From NCBI GenBank assembly GCA_911728455.2, contig OU452225.1:11692731-11756730 (forward strand): a stretch of DNA of 64,000 nucleotides, given 5' to 3'. A program made the translations under genes and the position numbers. This DNA is from Marthasterias glacialis (lineage: Eukaryota; Echinodermata; Asteroidea; Forcipulatida; Asteriidae). Under the pieces are notes generated by a model that saw nothing but the letters and a program-made list of their open reading frames with translations, searched no databases and was not told where the DNA came from. Each line of letters starts with the position of its first letter. The first letter of the stretch is position 1. This document shows positions 39,701-45,700 of this stretch, in pieces.

Positions 39701-42700
39701 AGCTCCAAACACATGAGATCCTCATCCCCCAACCCCAACATAGCACGTTTTCATTCGGATATCATGCCTGATCGTGCGCGGGCACACTCAATGCGCGAGC
39801 GTAGTTTCGGACGTCGCTGCGACAGCAACGAAAGCGGACGCAGCAGCTTCGGTACAAAGAGTCGCAGTGAGAGTTTCGCGACGGACACGACCCAGACCAG
39901 CGGTATTAGCTCTTTGCATTCCAACCCGGGGAGCCCGCCGACGGAATCTTCCAACTCAAGCGTAAACACCATCACAAGTAGTCAAACAATCAAAGGTATT
40001 CATTCCTCCAACACCCTGCGAAAGCAGCACAATCTGAAACGGACTCCTAGTTTCATGAAACGCTTATCCAAGACGGTCTCCTCAAACTTTAACACACCGT
40101 ATTCCAACGTCCTGGAGACAAGTGCAGTGTTCACGACCAGTCGGGATGCCCACGGCTACGCTGCATTGAAAGCGTTGCGTATTCATCGTCAGGTGTCTGG
40201 GGACCAATCTGCTCAGAATAATACGCGTCGTCCAGCCTCCATCAGCAGTCATGACGAGTTGGCTTACCACGTGGAAGAAAGGAAGAAAGGACTTCTTGTG
40301 GAGTAAGTTTGCCGAACACTTTTTTTCTCAACTACCTTATCTTCGCCCAAGTCTTCAAGACCCTTTTCACTCTGACTCTTGCAGAACCATTAACCATTAA
40401 TTGGTGGCGTGTCGTGGCCGAGTGGTTAGTGCGTCGGACTCAAGCTCTGGTGGCTGAGTCATCTGAGAGTGGGTTCAAGTCCCGGTCATGACACTTGTGT
40501 CCTTGAGCAAGGCACTTAACCATAATTGCTCCGTAAATGTTGGGGAGGTAGAGCCTTCTGCTCTACCAGCCACGCTTCTGATGGATGATACCCAAGCCTA
40601 CATCCTTACGAACTGTAAAGGGGGTTACCCTGTTTCAGCCCCAGGAGTAGGTGGCAACGGCCCCTGGAAAAAACAGTTGATTTGTAGCCCACACCTCGAG
40701 TGGCTTACTGGCCTTGTGTTTCTGGCGATTTCCATAAAAATTTTTTTAAAAAATCACCTAAACTACGTACTTCAATGTTTAAAACACGGGGACGTTGACT
40801 CCCAAAATGGCGCACGCAAGATTGTTGTGACGATGACGTCGGGTGAATTGGGTCAATATCTAGTGTACGTCTTTAAAATCCAAATCGTTCATTTACAACT
40901 TTACAAGAGTAGAATCATGAGGCGACCTCCATTAAAAAAAAAAAAAAAAAACTCCAAAAGCCTGACTCCGATGAAATTTTTTTATGCCTGTATTTCTAGT
41001 GTATCTGTATGCATTGACAAGTTGCTTTGAGTAACCATTTTTACCAAGTCTATCAGAATCAAGAAGAAGAACTGAAATACTGTAAGGTCTAAAGATTCAG
41101 CTTCTGAAGTTGATTAAGATATTGAGCTGTTACACCCTCAGTTCTTTTTAGAGCCAGTGCGACTCGCCACTATTTGTAAATTTGACAGCGAGTTTACCAA
41201 CCAGTTGAAACCATTCAACTGCCTGGTGTTGTGTATGGTGGATGATTGTGCACAGAACTAATGTGTACATTTGTGTATGTAGTGGAAATGAATTCTCCAT
41301 GTATTTTGCATTCTGGCAAAACCGCAATGGATGATGTTGAATGGTCAGACTGTAAGAGGGTTAAATGTGTACTGTGTGTGCATTCACTATATGATATAAT
41401 ACTGCAGGCTGGCATAGTTTATCATCAATCACTCAAAACCACAATGGGTCATATTGAATGGTCAGACAGTAGGAGGGTTAGAGATATTATTTCCATGGTG
41501 TTACAACAAACCTTACAAGATATTTTGCCCACTATACAAAGTTTCATACCCACTCTTTTTTTGGTGTTTTTGATTTCCTGACAGTCGAACAGTGAGTATA
41601 AACTCGCTGGATGTCATTCGAGGAGTACCTAAACCACGATCTAACACCCACACCTCATCCCAGTCAGTGACAGGGGAGTATCTAGGGCTCTGTCTACCTG
41701 TAGATGTCAGCCTCATATTCCATGTAAGTGTTTAAAGATGTAGTGTTCACTCTTACGCCTTTGGTAATAGGTCCAACGTGTCTATCAATTAAAATCCTTC
41801 AGCTTAGGGTAAATATTCCATGTAAGTGTTTAAAGATGTAGGGTTCACTCTTACACCTTTGGTAATAGGTCTAACATGTTTATCAGTAAAAATTCTTCAG
41901 CTGAGGGTAAATCAAAACCCAAATGTAAATCATATACCAGATGTGACTCAAAACCAAGGTGTTGCACAAAAACAGATGTGACTCAAAACCCAAATGTAAA
42001 TCAAAACCCCAAAGTAAATCAAATACCAAATGTGACTCAAAACCAAAATTGAAATCACTAATCAGATGTGAATCCAAACCAAAAATTTTACTCAAAACCA
42101 GATGTAAATCAAAACTCAAAACCCAAATGTAAAACAAAACAAAAACAGATGTAACTCAAAACGGAAATGTAAAACAAAAACCAGATGTGATGTTACTCAA
42201 AACCCAAATGTGAAACAAAATTCATATGTAACTCAAAACTCAAAACCAGAAGTGAATCAAAACTCAGCAGAACAAGAAAATGGGTTTTTAAGGCATTTCT
42301 TTTTAGGATGAAATCTAATAATTCTGACAAGGACTTTGCCAAATATTTGTGAAAGGCAAATACAAAGAGAATGTGTTTTCAGCAAAAATATTAAAAGAAA
42401 AAAACTTGCTGATTGCATTTTCGCATTTGCTCTTCATAATCCTTGTTATGTGGGCGTGGCCTGTGGTGGATTTATATATCTAAGATTGTTCCTTCCTCTT
42501 CATTCAGACTGATGAGAGTCAGTATCGTGGAGGTCGACGCCCACCATCAAGCACCTCCTCAGATAACTCAGGTTTCCAAGATTTCTCAAGCATTGACCCC
42601 TCAGCCCTCGTTCCCGATGGTCGCCTCCGCCCCGACAAACACAATGAGACAGGAGACATCAATCCGATAGATCAAAGTGAGATGTCTTTGTATACAGAGC

Positions 42701-45700
42701 CCCAGGATGATGGTAGCTACGGTAACCAGAGTGAGTTCACGCTTCGGAAGGGGAGTGCGAGGGGCGAGATTGAGTTTACCGAAGACACTAAACATCTTGT
42801 GGAGCATTGCTTGATTTGCACTAAGATGAGAACTCTGACTAATCTGGACACAGAGGAAGAGGGTAAGGTTCAAGTAGTTTTTTCTTCTTTCCTCATGCAT
42901 GTCATGCAGTACCACCCAAGGGAACCACCCAAGGGAACCACCCAAGGGAACCACCCAAGGGAACCACCCAAGGGAACCACCCAAGGGAACCACCCAAGGG
43001 AACCACCCAAGGGAACCACCCAAGGGAACGGGGGAATGGGAGAATGGGGTCACAATAGAAAGTATCCTGGGCTCATTGTCATAGAGCTGCCTAACGCCTA
43101 AGCACAAAAAGTAGCTAAGCACAGCAAAGCTAAGCTTACCAGAATAAGGTTACCAGCCAAAATACCATGTCACATGTACAAACTGTGACTGGTGTCCTGC
43201 TTATTTTTGCTTAGCAGAAATTGTTTAAGCAATATTTTCTGCTTAAGCAGGTCTATGAAACTGGGCCCTTTTGGTAAGTGATTACATTTTGGAGCCAGAA
43301 GTGCAGTGTAAACGAGTGGTATACATACATGTACATGAACATTTGTTTACACTGCACTTCCGGCTCCAAAACGTCACCACTTACCAACAGGATAGAAAAA
43401 CAAAGTTACAGTCAGATAGTTACAGGAAGTTAACAGTGATAGATTTTAAGATGGCGGAAAACAAGACACGGGTAGGGAGTTCCAAAGAGCAGCAGTTTGA
43501 GGGAAAGTTTTTGGCTTTATTTGATGTGGAATTTGCATCGAGGATAAAGAGCATTGTTGTTGTTTTTATTTGTGTGTGTGTGTGTGTGTGTGTTTTACCC
43601 ATACACCGATGTGTACTTGGTACTTTCTCGAGTCCTGTGAAAAAAAAAAAATCTACAGGCATATTACTCGGATGGGATTCGAACCCACAACCTTTGCCGT
43701 TCTAGAGCATTAGCACTAAATTTGACCCTGCGGTGCCATGTCCGATAGGGTCAGACAACTCCGTGAATAAGATTTTGTTGGATTTGGGACCGCTGTGGTT
43801 TTGACTTAACACAAAGTTATGTAAGAGATTCTGACTTGGTTTTCCAGAGGATGACAGGCTTCGCTCTATCAGTGAAGCAGACAGCAACCCACCTCAGACA
43901 CGGCCTCGTCTACGTGGCTCAAGTGCCGCCAGCGGCCGCTACACCCCAACCAGTGCCGATATGTCCTCTGCCAGCACGGGGAGTGCGCATAGCTCTGATT
44001 CCAGTCACTCAACTCGCATGAGACAGGACACCCCACGAGGGCGGGCTTTGATACGTAAAGAGGTGCTACGTCTAGTCATTAACCTCGGCAGCTCAGTGGG
44101 AATGAAAGCTCAGGAACAGGGTCTCTTAAGGTAGGGCGAAAGCCTCATTTTATTACGTTAGTGCTGGAGAGGCTTTATATAAAAATCATTGTAGTGACCC
44201 AATTCACCTGACGTCATCTTCACAGTAATCTTGGTTGCGCCATTTTGGGAGTCAATGTCCCTGTGTATCATACAGTGTAGTGCCCATTTTAGGCGACGTG
44301 GCTTACCATGCTTTGTACGTGCAATTTGACTCCCAAAACGGCGAGGGTGGCAGACAGTAGTCGCGGATGAGGGTGCATGGGATCAATATTGGTGCAATTG
44401 GATTTATGCAAAAACTTGTTAATGGCCTCACGTTTGGACCCTATCAGAGTCTTCCTCAAAGGCTAAATGAAGATGTGTGTACATTAGGGATACTTTAAGC
44501 AAGAAAGGACGTTGTAGAAGATTCAAACTTGCCTGTTGTGTAAAGGTTATTTTTGTTATACACCATTCTCTATGGTCTCTATCCATTCCAATGGGTGACT
44601 TTTGAGACGATAGCGGGTGTCCCACAGACCGGTCCTTTTCCGTTGTTTTCATCGCTGAGAACAATGGAAAAGGACCGGTCTGTGGGACGCCCGCTATCGT
44701 CTGGAAAATCTCCCATTTCATCTCAGGTAATTCATCTAGGGAGTACTCATATTTATGACGGCCAATAAACTTGAACCAATTTTATCCAAACCACCCAAAC
44801 CCTTTCAAAAATCCAACTGTACGTTTTGTTTGATTCTGTTGGATTAAGTACAACACTAGTAAAACGATTATACTTTATATGAGGTCAGGTGTGGATTTCA
44901 TAAAGCACTAGGACTAGTCTTGTCTCGAGTTAGGATGTTTAACTAGTCCTAACTTATATGACTTGTCATAAGTTAGAACTAGTCATAAGTTAGAACTAGT
45001 CCTAAGTTAGGACTTGTTTTGTGAAACCCACCCCGGGTGGATTTCAGAGAGCGCTAGGACTAGTCTTGTCTCAAGTTATGATGTTTAACTAGTCCTAACG
45101 TATAGCACTAGTCATAAGTTAGGACTGGTTTTGTGAAATACACCCCAGGCATACCATCATAATCAGAGTCCAACATTTTGAGTGCTGAGTTACCATAATA
45201 GTGTTGGACTTGGGTAGAATGAGGGCAGATGCTAGTAAATCACTCAGGAGAGTTAGGCTTAAAACAAGGTTGTTCATTTCGTTTTTTTTAGACAGGAGAA
45301 TCAAAGTGTCTTTAACTTTTTCACTACGGAATAAAAAATACAGCTGTGACGGAATTGTTTAATATTTTGTTTATTTCGAGTAATTCACCGAGCCACTGTG
45401 AGCAGCGCGCCGAAGTGAAAGAGTTAAGTTATTATTTATCTAAATTTGTTGTGTTTTTCATTCAGCTTGCGAGAGAAATTCCCGTCGACGTTTGAGAGCG
45501 TGTGTCTGTATTCTGACGTTGCATACCTGATTGGTAACTGTAGTTATAGACTCTCTGCTAGACGTTTTATCCAGGAGCTGTTCCAAGAACTCAAATACAC
45601 AGAGGTTAGTCTGGTTTGCATTCTTGTTTTGTTTATTGTCGTCAACCAACAGCAGTTAAAGATGCATTGCCGATTAGTTGCCAAATTGATGTTGACAAAT

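Larger units (their letters stand above)
40303..41584. other. RICTOR intron (exon 23 to 24)
   Basis: A SINE-B head and body (40404-40715), the 'TTGACTCCCAAAATGGCGCA' repeat (40775-40925), a poly-A run (about 40933-40951) and two units of the 110-bp tandem repeat (about 41240-41480). Confidence 0.7.
44131..45465. other. RICTOR intron (exon 26 to 27)
   Basis: A 'GACCCAATTCACCTGACGTC' repeat (44208-44350), a decayed hammerhead-like segment (44421-44463), the hairpin 44591-44715 and a nested repeat pair at 44800-45250. No exon seen. Confidence 0.7.

Noticed and set aside
41883-42137. 84-codon minus-strand ORF rich in 'GFDLHL'
   Set aside because: Product of short degenerate tandem repeats in an intron.
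42682-43101. ORF continuing past exon 25 into repeated 'GTTQGNHPREPPK'
   Set aside because: The first part is real exon 25, but the extension crosses a consensus donor at 42863 into a 13-bp minisatellite; the frame continues correctly only by splicing to exon 26.
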